Source: Isoptericola chiayiensis | GTDB taxonomy: Bacteria; Actinomycetota; Actinomycetes; Actinomycetales; Cellulomonadaceae | Assembly: GCF_013149805.1 (NCBI RefSeq) | Contig: NZ_JABEZT010000008.1 | Location: 1-64,000, forward strand | DNA: 64,000 nt | Reading direction: 5' to 3' | In this document: positions 27,444-36,658 of the stretch, piece by piece | How positions within the stretch are numbered: position 1 is the first letter of the stretch | Layout of the letters: every line of letters starts with the position of its first letter | Position numbers and translations under genes: made by a program | Notes under the pieces: generated by a model | Database searches by the model: none | Seen by the model: only the letters and a program-made list of their open reading frames with translations | What the model was told of the DNA's origin: nothing

Positions 27444-28751
27444 ATGAAGCGGATCGACTCCCACCGGGCGGCCGTCGCCGCCGCCGGCGCCGTGGCGATG
27501 CTCGCCGTGGCCGGGTGCTCGGGGTCCGACGGCGGGGACGCCGAGCAGGGCGCGACGGGTGCCGAGGGGCAGACGCTGGACGTCTGGATCATGCAGGGCA
27601 CCAACCCCAGCGCCGACGAGTTCTTCGACGGTGTCGCCACGGCGTTCACCGAGCAGACAGGTGCCGAGCTGAACGTCGAGTTCGTCGAGTGGGGTGACGC
27701 CCACGACCGCTTCGTCACGTCCATCGCCGGCGGCACCACCCCGGACGTCGCGGAGACAGGAACCACGTGGACGCCGGAGTTCGCCGACGCGGGTGCCCTG
27801 GCCCCGCTGGGCGACTACGTGAGCGACGCGGGCCTGGACGGCGACCTCGTGGAGGGCCTCGTGGACGCCGGTACCTACGACGGAGACCTGTACGGCATGC
27901 CCTGGTACGCCGGCGTGCGGTCGCTGGTGTACAACACGGAGATCTTCGAGCAGGCGGGCGTCGAGCCGCCCACCACCTGGGACGAGCTCGAGCAGGCCGC
28001 GCGGACGATCAAGCAGGAGCTGCCGGACACGATCGCGGTGGCGGTGCCGGGCGACGCCGAGTTCACCGTGTACCCGTGGATCTGGGGTTCCGGCGGCCAG
28101 ATCGCCTCGCAGGACGGCGAGACGTGGACGTCCGAGCTCGACAGCCCGGCCTCTCAGGAAGGACTGGAGTTCTGGACCGGCCTTGCCGAGGACGGCCTGT
28201 CCTCCGCCGGTGCGACGACCTGGCGCGAGACCGACGTGCTCGACGCCTTCGCAGCCGGCGACGTCGGGATGGCCGTCATGGGCTCCTGGACGCCGGGCGC
28301 GATCGTGGAGGCGAACGCCGACATGGAGGGCAAGTTCGCGGCCGTGCCGATCCCGGGGCAGGACGGCGGCATCGCGCCGTCCGTGCTGGGAGGCTCGCAC
28401 CTGAGCATGTTCTCCACCGCCGAGAACCAGGACCTCGCCTTCGCGTTCATCGAGATGATGACCACCGGTGAGTTCGCCACGCAGTGGGGTGAGCAGGCGG
28501 GCTACTTCCCGGGGCAGACCTCGCTGCTGGAGGAGACCCTGGACAGCACCGACCCCCTCGTCGCGCCGTTCGCGCAGCAGTTCGTCGAGGGCGGGGCCTC
28601 GGTCCCGGTGTCGCCGGACTTCGGGGCGGTGCAGGCCAAGGCCACCACCTCGACCATGATGCAGTCGATCCTCTCGGGCAACGCCGACGTCGCTACCGCG
28701 AGCTCCTCGGCCGCCGAGGAGATGACGAACCTGCTCAACGGGGGCAGCTGA
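27444..28751 (+). CDS. ABC sugar transporter substrate-binding lipoprotein
   Basis: A 435-residue extracellular solute-binding protein (family 1). The signal peptide ends with the lipobox VAGC (Cys24), so the mature protein is a membrane-anchored lipoprotein. QTLDVWIMQGTNPSADEFFD starts the mature fold and YPWIWGSGGQIASQDG is a family motif. It is the first gene of a nine-gene operon whose other members handle MurNAc, so the ligand is inferred to be a peptidoglycan fragment such as GlcNAc-MurNAc or a muropeptide. The next gene starts 3 nt after its stop. Confidence 0.9.
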   Translation: MKRIDSHRAAVAAAGAVAMLAVAGCSGSDGGDAEQGATGAEGQTLDVWIMQGTNPSADEFFDGVATAFTEQTGAELNVEFVEWGDAHDRFVTSIAGGTTPDVAETGTTWTPEFADAGALAPLGDYVSDAGLDGDLVEGLVDAGTYDGDLYGMPWYAGVRSLVYNTEIFEQAGVEPPTTWDELEQAARTIKQELPDTIAVAVPGDAEFTVYPWIWGSGGQIASQDGETWTSELDSPASQEGLEFWTGLAEDGLSSAGATTWRETDVLDAFAAGDVGMAVMGSWTPGAIVEANADMEGKFAAVPIPGQDGGIAPSVLGGSHLSMFSTAENQDLAFAFIEMMTTGEFATQWGEQAGYFPGQTSLLEETLDSTDPLVAPFAQQFVEGGASVPVSPDFGAVQAKATTSTMMQSILSGNADVATASSSAAEEMTNLLNGGS

Positions 28752-28754
28752 CGC

Positions 28755-29720
28755 ATGGCGTCCAGCGTCCCCGTGGCCGTGCGGGCGGACGACGGCCCGT
28801 CGTCCGCCCGCACGGGCCGTCCCCGTCGGTCCTGGGTGGCTCGTTCGCGCCCGTGGCTGCTCCTCGCCCCCGGCCTGGCAGTCCTGGCCGTCCTCATGCT
28901 CTGGCCGCTGCTGCGGGTGTTCCTGTTCTCCCTGCAGGACTACGGCCTGCCGCAGATCGTGTCCGGAGAGCCCAACTGGATCGGCCTGGGCAACTTCGCG
29001 GAGGTCCTCACCTCCGAGCAGCTGTGGTCCGTCGTGCTCCCGAACACGATCGGCTTCGCCGTGCTGGCCGTGTCGGCGACGGTCGCGTTCGGCACCGCCG
29101 TGGCGGTCCTTCTGGCGTCCCTCGGCACGGCATGGCGCGCCGTCGTGTCCAGCTGCATCATGGCGGCCTGGGCGATGCCGGCGGTGACCGGCACCTACGT
29201 CTGGGTGTGGATCTTCGACGCGGACCGCGGCGTGTTCAACCACGTCCTGCAGTCGCTCGGACTCCAGGACGCACCGGTGAACTGGTTCACCGACCGGTGG
29301 AGCTTCTACGCGATCGTGCTGCTCAACATCGTCCACCACGGGTTCCCGTTCGTGACGGTGACCGTGCTGGCGGCACTGCTCGGCGTGCCGCGCGAGCTGA
29401 TCGAGGCGGCCGAGATCGACGGTGCCGGGGGCTGGCGCCGCTTCTTCTCGATCATCGTCCCGCAGCTGCGGCAGGTCTTCGCCGTCGTGATCATCATGTC
29501 GACGATCTGGGACTTCAAGGTGTTCGCGCAGGTCTTCCTGATGCCGGGGGGCGCCGGGACCAATCGCGAGGTGCTGAACCTCGGTGTCTGGTCCTACGTC
29601 GAGTCCTTCGGCCAGAACCGCTACGGGTTCGGCGCGGCTATCGCGGTGCTCCTGACCCTCATGCTGCTCGCGATCACCGTCGTCTACGTCCGTACGATCC
29701 TGAAGGAGGAGGAGCTGTGA
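28755..29720 (+). CDS. ABC sugar transporter permease (UgpA/MalF type)
   Basis: A 321-residue inner-membrane permease with six helices, opening WLLLAPGLAVLAVLMLWPLL after a charged N terminus. The EAA loop that contacts the ATPase reads EAAEIDGAGGWRRFFSIIVP. It pairs with the next permease. No ATPase gene is in the operon, so a shared MsiK-type ATPase encoded elsewhere is likely. Confidence 0.9.
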   Translation: MASSVPVAVRADDGPSSARTGRPRRSWVARSRPWLLLAPGLAVLAVLMLWPLLRVFLFSLQDYGLPQIVSGEPNWIGLGNFAEVLTSEQLWSVVLPNTIGFAVLAVSATVAFGTAVAVLLASLGTAWRAVVSSCIMAAWAMPAVTGTYVWVWIFDADRGVFNHVLQSLGLQDAPVNWFTDRWSFYAIVLLNIVHHGFPFVTVTVLAALLGVPRELIEAAEIDGAGGWRRFFSIIVPQLRQVFAVVIIMSTIWDFKVFAQVFLMPGGAGTNREVLNLGVWSYVESFGQNRYGFGAAIAVLLTLMLLAITVVYVRTILKEEEL

Positions 29721-30559
29721 GCGTCCTCAGCGTCCGGCGCCCGACGCCGAGAGCACAGGTCGGCAAGGCCGTGGCGGTCGTGGCGCTGCTCGTCTTCACC
29801 CTCTTCCCTGCCTACTGGATGCTGGTCAGCGCGTTCGACGCGAAGGCCGGCCTGGGCACGTCGTTCGTGCCCGCCGAGCCGACCGTGGAGCACTTCCGCT
29901 TCGTCCTGACCGAGGGCGGGTTCGACGTGTTCCTGCGCAACTCGGCCGTGGTGGCGCTGGTGACCGTCCTGGTCTCCGCGGTCCTCGCCCTGCTGGCCTC
30001 GGTGGCGGTCGCGCGCTTCCGGTTCCGCCTGCGTACTCAGATCCTGCTGATGATCCTCGTGGTCCAGATGGTCCCGCTCGAGGCGTTGGTGATCCCGCTC
30101 TTCGTCCAGGTCCGCAACCTGCAGCTGCTCGAGACCCTGCTCGGCCTGATCGTGGTCTACGTCGCGCTCGCCCTGCCGTTCGGCATCTGGATGCTGCGTG
30201 GCTTCGTGGCGGCCGTCCCGGTGGAGCTCGAGGAGGCTGCCTACATCGACGGGGCGAGCTGGGGCCGGATGTTCCGGTCGATTCTCCTTCCCCTGGTGGC
30301 ACCCGGCCTCGTGGCCACCAGCATCTTCAGCTTCATCACCGCCTGGAACGAGTTCCTGTTCGCGATGACGCTGCTCGGCGGCGCCACCGAGAACTACACC
30401 GTGGCCATCGGGCTGCGCTCCTTCTTCGGGCAGTTCTCCAACGAGTGGGGAGCCATCATGGCCGCGTCCACCCTCATCACCGTTCCGGTGATGGTTTTCT
30501 TCATCCTGGTCCAGCGACGTCTCGCCGCCGGCCTCACGTCCGGGGCGGTGAAGGGATGA
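29717..30559 (+). CDS. ABC sugar transporter permease (UgpE/MalG type)
   Basis: A 280-residue second permease of the importer. The GTG start overlaps the preceding stop (GTGA) behind GGAGGAGG. It has six hydrophobic helices, the TLFPAYWMLVSAF opening and the EAA loop EEAAYIDGASWGRMFRSILL. Its stop overlaps the nagZ start. Confidence 0.9.
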   Translation: MSVLSVRRPTPRAQVGKAVAVVALLVFTLFPAYWMLVSAFDAKAGLGTSFVPAEPTVEHFRFVLTEGGFDVFLRNSAVVALVTVLVSAVLALLASVAVARFRFRLRTQILLMILVVQMVPLEALVIPLFVQVRNLQLLETLLGLIVVYVALALPFGIWMLRGFVAAVPVELEEAAYIDGASWGRMFRSILLPLVAPGLVATSIFSFITAWNEFLFAMTLLGGATENYTVAIGLRSFFGQFSNEWGAIMAASTLITVPVMVFFILVQRRLAAGLTSGAVKG

Positions 30560-32103
30560 CGGCGCTGCACCATGAGGGAGCACACGGGCCGACGACACTG
30601 CGCCGAGCGGTGCTCGGCGTGCTGCTCCCCGGTTTTACCGGGACCTCGGCCCCCGACTGGCTCCTCGACGCCGCCCGCGACGGGCTCGCCGGTGTCGTCC
30701 TCTTCGGGCACAACACCCCGGACGTCCGGACGACGGCGGCCCTCACCTCCGCGCTCCACGACGCCGCTCCGGACCTGCTCGTGACGATCGACGAAGAGGG
30801 TGGCGACGTCTCGCGTCTCGAGGCCGCGACCGGCTCGTCGATCCCGTCGGCAGCAGCGCTCGGCGCGATCGACGACGTACGGCTGACCGCCGACGTGGCG
30901 AGCGCCCTGGGGCGCCTGCTGGCCGCGTGCGGCGTGGACCTGGACCTCGCACCGGTGCTGGACGTCGACACCCCTGGCAACCCGGTGATCGGGACGCGGG
31001 CCTTCGGCGACGACGCCGGCAAGGTGTCACGGCACGGGCGAGCATTCGTCCGAGGGCTGCGACGCGGTGGGGTCGGCGCCTGCGCCAAGCACTTCCCGGG
31101 CCACGGGAGCACGACCGTCGACTCGCACGTCGGCCTGCCCCGCGTCGACCGCTCGCTCGACGCCCTGCGTCGGACAGACCTCGTGCCGTTCGTCGACGCC
31201 CAGCACGCCGGCGGGACGGCCGGGGGCATGGACGCCGTGATGGTCGCGCACGTCGTGGTACCCGAGCTGGGGCCGGGGCCGGCCTCGCTGGAGCCGGCCA
31301 CGGTCGCGCTCGCACGCGAGCTCGGTATCGACGGACCTGTCATCACCGACGCTCTCGACATGCGTGCCGTCTCCGACGGCACGCACGTCGGCGAGGCGGC
31401 CGTCCGCGCGATCGAGGCGGGAGCCGACCTGCTGTGCCTGGGCACGACCGCCGGGCGGGACGACGCAAGCCTCCTCGCCGACGCCGTCGACGCATTGACC
31501 GCCGCCCTCGCCTCCGGGCGTCTCACGGCGGACCGGCTGGCCGCGTCCGCCGAGCGCAACGCGCGCTGTGCCGCAGCGCAACGAGCGCGGCGCGAGCGCG
31601 CGACGGCGCCGTCCGGGCTGGAGGCCGCCACCCGCGCGCTCCACAACCTCGCCGAGGTCGGTCGGACGGCCGCGCGGGCCGCTGTCCGCTGGGCCGGGCC
31701 GCCGCGCCCGGTGATCACCGCACCGGTCGTCGTCGACCTGCGGCGACGGACCGATCACGCGGCAGGACACCGCGGACGCCACGTCACCGACGCCCTGCAC
31801 CGCCGATGGGAGGACCTCAGGATGTACCGACCGGACGACGTGCTGCCCGGCAGCACCGACGACCCGCAGCGACCCGTCGTGCTGGTGACTCGGGAGGCGC
31901 CCGGCTCCGACCAGGAGCGGCGCCGGTTCGCGCCACTCATCGGCCGTCCCGGCACGGTCGTGCTGCACACCGGTGTGCCCTCCTCGCTCGAGCAGTGGTT
32001 CGAGGGGACCGACGGCGACAGTACGTCGGCCGTCCTCGCCTACGGCACCGGGCGGGCCACGGCCGACGCGGCCGTCCGACTGCTGGCGGGGGGTGGGCGA
32101 TGA
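30556..32103 (+). CDS. nagZ: GH3 beta-N-acetylglucosaminidase, NagZ-like
   Basis: A 515-residue family 3 glycosidase that would cleave GlcNAc from MurNAc or anhydro-MurNAc in muropeptides. VTIDEEGGDVSRL, KHFPGHGSTTVDSHVGLPRV (with the Asp/His catalytic dyad typical of NagZ) and VITDALDMRAV (nucleophile Asp) are visible. A C-terminal Rossmann-like domain of about 130 residues follows, as in Gram-positive NagZ. No signal peptide is seen, so it acts in the cytoplasm on imported disaccharide. ATGA overlaps link it to the permease before and anmK after. Confidence 0.88.
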   Translation: MTALHHEGAHGPTTLRRAVLGVLLPGFTGTSAPDWLLDAARDGLAGVVLFGHNTPDVRTTAALTSALHDAAPDLLVTIDEEGGDVSRLEAATGSSIPSAAALGAIDDVRLTADVASALGRLLAACGVDLDLAPVLDVDTPGNPVIGTRAFGDDAGKVSRHGRAFVRGLRRGGVGACAKHFPGHGSTTVDSHVGLPRVDRSLDALRRTDLVPFVDAQHAGGTAGGMDAVMVAHVVVPELGPGPASLEPATVALARELGIDGPVITDALDMRAVSDGTHVGEAAVRAIEAGADLLCLGTTAGRDDASLLADAVDALTAALASGRLTADRLAASAERNARCAAAQRARRERATAPSGLEAATRALHNLAEVGRTAARAAVRWAGPPRPVITAPVVVDLRRRTDHAAGHRGRHVTDALHRRWEDLRMYRPDDVLPGSTDDPQRPVVLVTREAPGSDQERRRFAPLIGRPGTVVLHTGVPSSLEQWFEGTDGDSTSAVLAYGTGRATADAAVRLLAGGGR

Positions 32104-33266
32104 TCGTCGCCGGCCTGATGTCGGGCACGTCCGCCGACGGCCTGGACGTGGCGCTCGTGGACCTCGCGCTGGACGGCTCCGCGCTGGACCTCCGGCTGCT
32201 CGCCCGGCGCGAGGTGGCGTTCCCCGACGCGCTCGCGGACGACATCCTGCGGCTGCTCGAGCCGCGAGACGTCCCGCTGTCGCTGGTGAGCAGCGTCGAC
32301 GCCCGCCTCGGACGCCTGTGCGCTGAAGCGGTCGCCGAGACCGTCGCGGACTCCGGTGCGGAGTGCGAGCTGGTGGTGATGCACGGCCAGACGGTCCGTC
32401 ACGACGTGACCGACGGCGTCGTGACGGCGACCTGGCAGCTCGGGCAGCCCGCCTGGGTGGCCGAGCGGACGGGCTGCCCAGTCCTGTCCGACGTACGCTC
32501 GCGCGACGTGGCTGCCGGAGGTCAGGGCGCGCCGCTGGCGAGCATCCTGGACCACCTGCTGCTCGCCGGCGGCGACGAGCCGACGGCGGCGCTCAACCTG
32601 GGCGGCATCGCGAACATCACCGTCGTCGCCCCCGGCGAGGACACGATCGCCTTCGACACCGGGCCGGCCAACGCGCTCATTGACATCGCCGCCCGCCGGA
32701 TCACCGGGCAGCCGCGCGGCTTCGATCGGGACGGGAAGCTGGCCGCGCGCGGCGAGGTCGTCCCTGAACTGCTCACCGACCTGATGGCGGAGCCCTACTA
32801 CGCCCTGCGCGCGCCGAAGTCCACGGGCAAGGAGCTGTTCCACGGCGACTACCTCGACCGGTTCCTGAGCCAACGGCCCGAGGCGACCGGACCCGACGTG
32901 GTCGCCACGCTCACCGAGCTCACGGCACGCACCGTCGCCGACGCGTGCGTGGCGCACGGCGTCCGGTCGGTCGTCGCCTCGGGAGGCGGGACACGCAACC
33001 CGGTGCTGCTGGCCGCGCTGCGGCGAGCGCTCGGCGACGTGCCGCTCACCACGACCGACGACGCCGTCGGGCTGCCCGAGGGCGCCAAGGAGGCTTCGCT
33101 GATGGCCCTGATCGGCTGGCTGACCTGGCACGGTCTGCCGGCCACGCTGCCGTCCGTCACCGGTGCCGGGCACGGCACGGTGGCCGGCCGGCTCTCGCCG
33201 GGTGCCGGTCCGCTCCGGTTGCCGGAACCCCTGCCCACCCTGCCCGAGACGCTCCGCGTCCACTGA
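32100..33266 (+). CDS. anmK: anhydro-N-acetylmuramic acid kinase
   Basis: A 388-residue kinase that opens the 1,6-anhydro ring and phosphorylates anhydro-MurNAc to MurNAc-6-phosphate. It starts with the diagnostic GLMSGTSADGLDVALVD phosphate loop and has MHGQTVRHD, NLGGIANITV, FDTGPANALID and SGGGTRNPVLL of the ASKHA fold. The presence of AnmK implies that anhydro-sugars, products of lytic transglycosylases, are among the substrates. ATGA overlap with nagZ. Confidence 0.93.
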   Translation: MIVAGLMSGTSADGLDVALVDLALDGSALDLRLLARREVAFPDALADDILRLLEPRDVPLSLVSSVDARLGRLCAEAVAETVADSGAECELVVMHGQTVRHDVTDGVVTATWQLGQPAWVAERTGCPVLSDVRSRDVAAGGQGAPLASILDHLLLAGGDEPTAALNLGGIANITVVAPGEDTIAFDTGPANALIDIAARRITGQPRGFDRDGKLAARGEVVPELLTDLMAEPYYALRAPKSTGKELFHGDYLDRFLSQRPEATGPDVVATLTELTARTVADACVAHGVRSVVASGGGTRNPVLLAALRRALGDVPLTTTDDAVGLPEGAKEASLMALIGWLTWHGLPATLPSVTGAGHGTVAGRLSPGAGPLRLPEPLPTLPETLRVH

Positions 33267-33303
33267 CCGAGCTACCCACGACCGACGAGGGAGAACGAGA
33301 CAC

Positions 33304-34803
33304 ATGCTGCAGACCGTCGACCTGGTGGTGATCGTCGCCTATCTGGCCGCGACCGCCTGGCTGGGCCTGAAGCTCAGCGGCAAGCAGAAGGGCTTGCGCG
33401 ACTACTTCCTGGGCAGCCGCCGGTTGCCATGGTGGGCCGTGTGCCTGTCGGTGGTCGCCACCGAGACCAGCGCCCTGACCGTGGTCGGGACCCCGGTGAT
33501 GAGCTTCGTCGGGAACATCTCGTTCCTGCAGGTCGCACTCGGCTACCTGCTCGGCCGGGTGGTCGTGGCCTTCCTCATGCTCCCGCGCTACTACGACGGC
33601 GAGATGGTCACCGCCTACGCCTACCTCGGCAAGCGGTTCGGGTCGAGCACCCAGACCACCGCGGGCGTGACCTTCCTGTTCACGCGCCTGCTGGCCGACG
33701 GCGTGCGGGTCCTGGCAGCGGCCATCCCGCTGAAGCTGATCCTCGACGGTCTGGGCATCAGCACCAACTACTTCACGATCATCGTGGTGCTGGCCGTCGT
33801 CACCATCCTGTACACGTTCATCGGCGGCATCCGGGCCGTGGTCTGGGTCGACGTCGCCCAGATGCTCCTGTACGTGCTCGGTGGCGTACTCGCGATCGTG
33901 GTGATCTCGGTACAGACCGGTGGCGGCTGGCTGACGCAGGCTGCCGAAGCGGGCAAGCTGCAGCTGTTCGTCTTCTCCGGGAATCCGATCTCCGACTCGT
34001 CGTCGTTCGTCGCCTCCCTGCTCGGCGGTGCGGTCTTCGCCATGGCGTCCCACGGGGCCGACCAGCTCGTCGTGCAGCGGCTGCTCGCCTGCCGCAGCAA
34101 GGTCGAGGCGCAGAAGGCCCTCATCTGGTCCGGCGTGGTGGTCTTCGTCCAGTTCTCCGTGTTCCTGCTGGTGGGTCTCGCGCTGTGGGGGTACTACGAC
34201 CAGATGACGCCCGACCAGCTCGGCCTGACGCGGGACGACGAGATCTTCCCGAGGTTCATCGTCGAAGGTCTTCCCGCGGGCGTGTCCGGCCTCCTGCTCG
34301 CCGCCATCCTCGCGGCCGCGATGAGTACGTTGTCGTCCTCGCTCAGCGCGCTGTCCTCCTCGACCGTCACCGACGTGTACGCCAAGCTGCGCCGCACGCC
34401 GATCACCGACGAGCAGGGCCTTCGCGTCGGGCGGTGGGCCACCATCGGCTGGGGCCTGGCGTTCATCGCACCCGCCGTCTTCTTCCAGTCCGACGAGGGC
34501 AACATCGTCGTGCTCGCCCTCGGCATCGCCGGGATCACCTACGGCGGGCTCCTGGGAGCTTTCGTCTTCGGCATCGTGAACAAGCGGGCCACGGCGCTCG
34601 ACGCGAACGTCGCGTTCGTCGCGGCCGTCGGGGTGAACCTGTACTTCTTCGTGATGGAGAAGTACGTCACCGGTGAGGTGTGGGTCGCCTGGCAGTGGTA
34701 CCCGCTGCTGGGCGTGCTCGTGACGTTCGCGGTCGGCGGGCTGCTGTCGTTGCGTCACCCGTCCCGCCCGGCGACCGTGGAGCCCGTGGAGCAGGTCCGA
34801 TGA
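33304..34803 (+). CDS. sodium:solute symporter (SSS) family transporter
   Basis: A 499-residue membrane protein with about 13 helices. DYFLGSRRLPWWAVCLSVVA, then TETSALTVVGTPVM, is the SSS signature, and LLAAILAAAMSTLSSSLSAL is the sodium-binding helix region. Relatives transport sialic acid, sugars or amino acids. Within this operon it probably imports free MurNAc, anhydro-MurNAc or GlcNAc alongside the ABC system. GAGGGAG precedes the ATG. Its stop overlaps the murQ start. Confidence 0.9.
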   Translation: MLQTVDLVVIVAYLAATAWLGLKLSGKQKGLRDYFLGSRRLPWWAVCLSVVATETSALTVVGTPVMSFVGNISFLQVALGYLLGRVVVAFLMLPRYYDGEMVTAYAYLGKRFGSSTQTTAGVTFLFTRLLADGVRVLAAAIPLKLILDGLGISTNYFTIIVVLAVVTILYTFIGGIRAVVWVDVAQMLLYVLGGVLAIVVISVQTGGGWLTQAAEAGKLQLFVFSGNPISDSSSFVASLLGGAVFAMASHGADQLVVQRLLACRSKVEAQKALIWSGVVVFVQFSVFLLVGLALWGYYDQMTPDQLGLTRDDEIFPRFIVEGLPAGVSGLLLAAILAAAMSTLSSSLSALSSSTVTDVYAKLRRTPITDEQGLRVGRWATIGWGLAFIAPAVFFQSDEGNIVVLALGIAGITYGGLLGAFVFGIVNKRATALDANVAFVAAVGVNLYFFVMEKYVTGEVWVAWQWYPLLGVLVTFAVGGLLSLRHPSRPATVEPVEQVR

Positions 34804-35711
34804 GCCACGCGCTGTCGCCCACCGAGCTGAGGCACCCCGGCACGGCGGACATCGACGACGTCCCCATCCTCGAGGTCCTGCGCCGGATCAACGCCGAGGA
34901 CCGGACCGCCGTCGACGCCGTGGCCGACGTGCTGCCCGACCTCGCCACGGTGGTGGACGCAGCCGCCGCACGGTTCCGCCGCGGGGGGAGCGTGCACTAC
35001 TTCGGTGCCGGGACCTCGGGCCGCCTGGGCGTCCTCGATGCCAGCGAGCTGATGCCCACCTACAACCTCGAGCCCGGTCGGGTCGTCGGGCACATCGCCG
35101 GCGGCCGGGAGGCCCTGGTCCGCGCCGTCGAGGACGCCGAGGACTCCGCGGCCGAGGGTCAGCGCGACGCCGCCGGGATCGGCCCCGACGATGTCGTGAT
35201 CGGGCTGGCGGCCAGCGGCACGACCCCGTACGTCGGCGGCGCGCTCGACGCGGCCCGACGTGCCGGGGCGTACACCGTGCTCGTGTCCAGCAACCCCGGG
35301 GCGCCGCTCGCTGCCGGCGTCGACACGAACCTCGTGCTGCGGACCGGGCCCGAGGTCGTCACCGGGTCGACGCGGCTGAAGGCCGGCACCGCGCAGAAGC
35401 TCGTGCTCAACAGCTTCTCGACGGCGCTGATGATCGCCGTCGGGCGCACCTACGGCAACCTCATGGTCTCCGTCGTCGCCACCAACGCGAAGCTGCGGGA
35501 GCGGACCGTCCGCATCCTGCGGGAGGCGACCGACCTCGACGAGGACGCGGCACGGTTCCTGCTCGAACGCTCGGACGGCGAGCTCAAGACGGCGATCGTC
35601 GTCGCCCTCGGCGATGTCGACCCCGACCGGGCCCGAGAGCTGCTCCGGGAGACCGGCGCGTCGGTCCGTGGGGCGCTCGCGGCCGGACGGGCCGCGGAGC
35701 CCGGCGCATGA
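34800..35711 (+). CDS. murQ: N-acetylmuramic acid 6-phosphate etherase
   Basis: A 303-residue SIS-fold lyase that cleaves the lactyl ether of MurNAc-6-phosphate to GlcNAc-6-phosphate and D-lactate. VHYFGAGTSGRLGVLDASEL, the GHIAGGREALVRAVEDAEDS block with catalytic acidic residues, GLAASGTTPYVGGALDAA and GSTRLKAGTAQKLVLN are all characteristic. The D-lactate product explains the D-lactate dehydrogenase at the operon end. ATGA overlaps on both sides. No nagA or nagB is in the window, so GlcNAc-6-phosphate must be processed by genes elsewhere. Confidence 0.95.
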   Translation: MSHALSPTELRHPGTADIDDVPILEVLRRINAEDRTAVDAVADVLPDLATVVDAAAARFRRGGSVHYFGAGTSGRLGVLDASELMPTYNLEPGRVVGHIAGGREALVRAVEDAEDSAAEGQRDAAGIGPDDVVIGLAASGTTPYVGGALDAARRAGAYTVLVSSNPGAPLAAGVDTNLVLRTGPEVVTGSTRLKAGTAQKLVLNSFSTALMIAVGRTYGNLMVSVVATNAKLRERTVRILREATDLDEDAARFLLERSDGELKTAIVVALGDVDPDRARELLRETGASVRGALAAGRAAEPGA

Positions 35712-36658
35712 CCGTCCTGGCGATCGACGTCGGTGGCTCCGGCAGCCGCGTGGCGCTCCGCGACGAGCACGGCGCCACCCGGTGGGAGCGCAGCGGGTCG
35801 CGGGCCGGCGTCGAGGCGGGCGGCAGCACCGTGCCGGGGGTGGTGCTGGCGCTCGTGGAACGAGCCCGCGAGACCTGGCCCGTCGACACTGCGGTCCTGG
35901 ACGGGGTCGCCGTCGGTGGCACGGGGCTCGGGAGCCTGGTGACCGACCCGACCGGGCTCGCCCGCTCGGTCCGGGCCGCGGCCGGTGCGCCGGCAGCGGT
36001 CGCGATCGATGCCGTCACCGCGCACCTGGGTGCGCTCGCCGGAGCCGCGGGCGCCGCCGTGGTCCTCGGGACCGGGGCGGTCGCCGTGGGCGGGGATCCG
36101 GGACGTCCCGGGTCGTGGCGACGCGTGGACGGCTGGGGCCACCTGCTGGGGGACCGCGGCAGCGGGGCGCAGGTCGGTCTGGCCGGGCTGCAGGCCGCGG
36201 TCCGTGCCTTCGACGGTGTCGATGCCTCGGGTAGCGCGCTGCTCGCCGCCGCCCGACGACGGTTCGGTGACCCGGCGACCTGGCCCGGGCAGCTCTATCC
36301 GCGCCCCGACCGTGCCGGCGTGGTCGCCGAGTTCGCGACCGACGTCGTCGGACTGGCCGAGCGGGAGGACCCCGCGGCCCACCGGGTCGTTGCGACGGCG
36401 GGCCGGGAGGCGGCTCGCAGCGTCGTCGCGGCGCTCGGCACGGACCTGCCCGGCGTCGTCTCCCTCACCGGCGGGCTCTCCAACGCTCGCGTGCTGGCAC
36501 GGCAGTTCGTCGCGACCGTCGCCGACCTGCGCCCCGACGTGGAGGTCCGTGCCCCCGTCGGCGACCCGGTGGACGGCGCGCTGCTGCTGGCCGACCGCGT
36601 CGCTGCGGGGGCGTTCGTGGCCCAGGAAGGATTCGTGTGGACCTGCTCGACGACCTGA
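35708..36658 (+). CDS. BadF/BadG-family amino sugar kinase (MurK-like)
   Basis: A 316-residue ASKHA kinase of the N-acetylglucosamine kinase group. VLAIDVGGSGSRVAL is the phosphate-1 loop, VVLGTGAVAVG phosphate-2 and SLTGGLSNARVLA the adenosine motif. Beside murQ, nagZ and anmK it most likely phosphorylates MurNAc and/or GlcNAc, like clostridial MurK. Which sugar is preferred cannot be read from sequence. The final gene begins within its last 22 bases. Confidence 0.85.
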   Translation: MTVLAIDVGGSGSRVALRDEHGATRWERSGSRAGVEAGGSTVPGVVLALVERARETWPVDTAVLDGVAVGGTGLGSLVTDPTGLARSVRAAAGAPAAVAIDAVTAHLGALAGAAGAAVVLGTGAVAVGGDPGRPGSWRRVDGWGHLLGDRGSGAQVGLAGLQAAVRAFDGVDASGSALLAAARRRFGDPATWPGQLYPRPDRAGVVAEFATDVVGLAEREDPAAHRVVATAGREAARSVVAALGTDLPGVVSLTGGLSNARVLARQFVATVADLRPDVEVRAPVGDPVDGALLLADRVAAGAFVAQEGFVWTCSTT

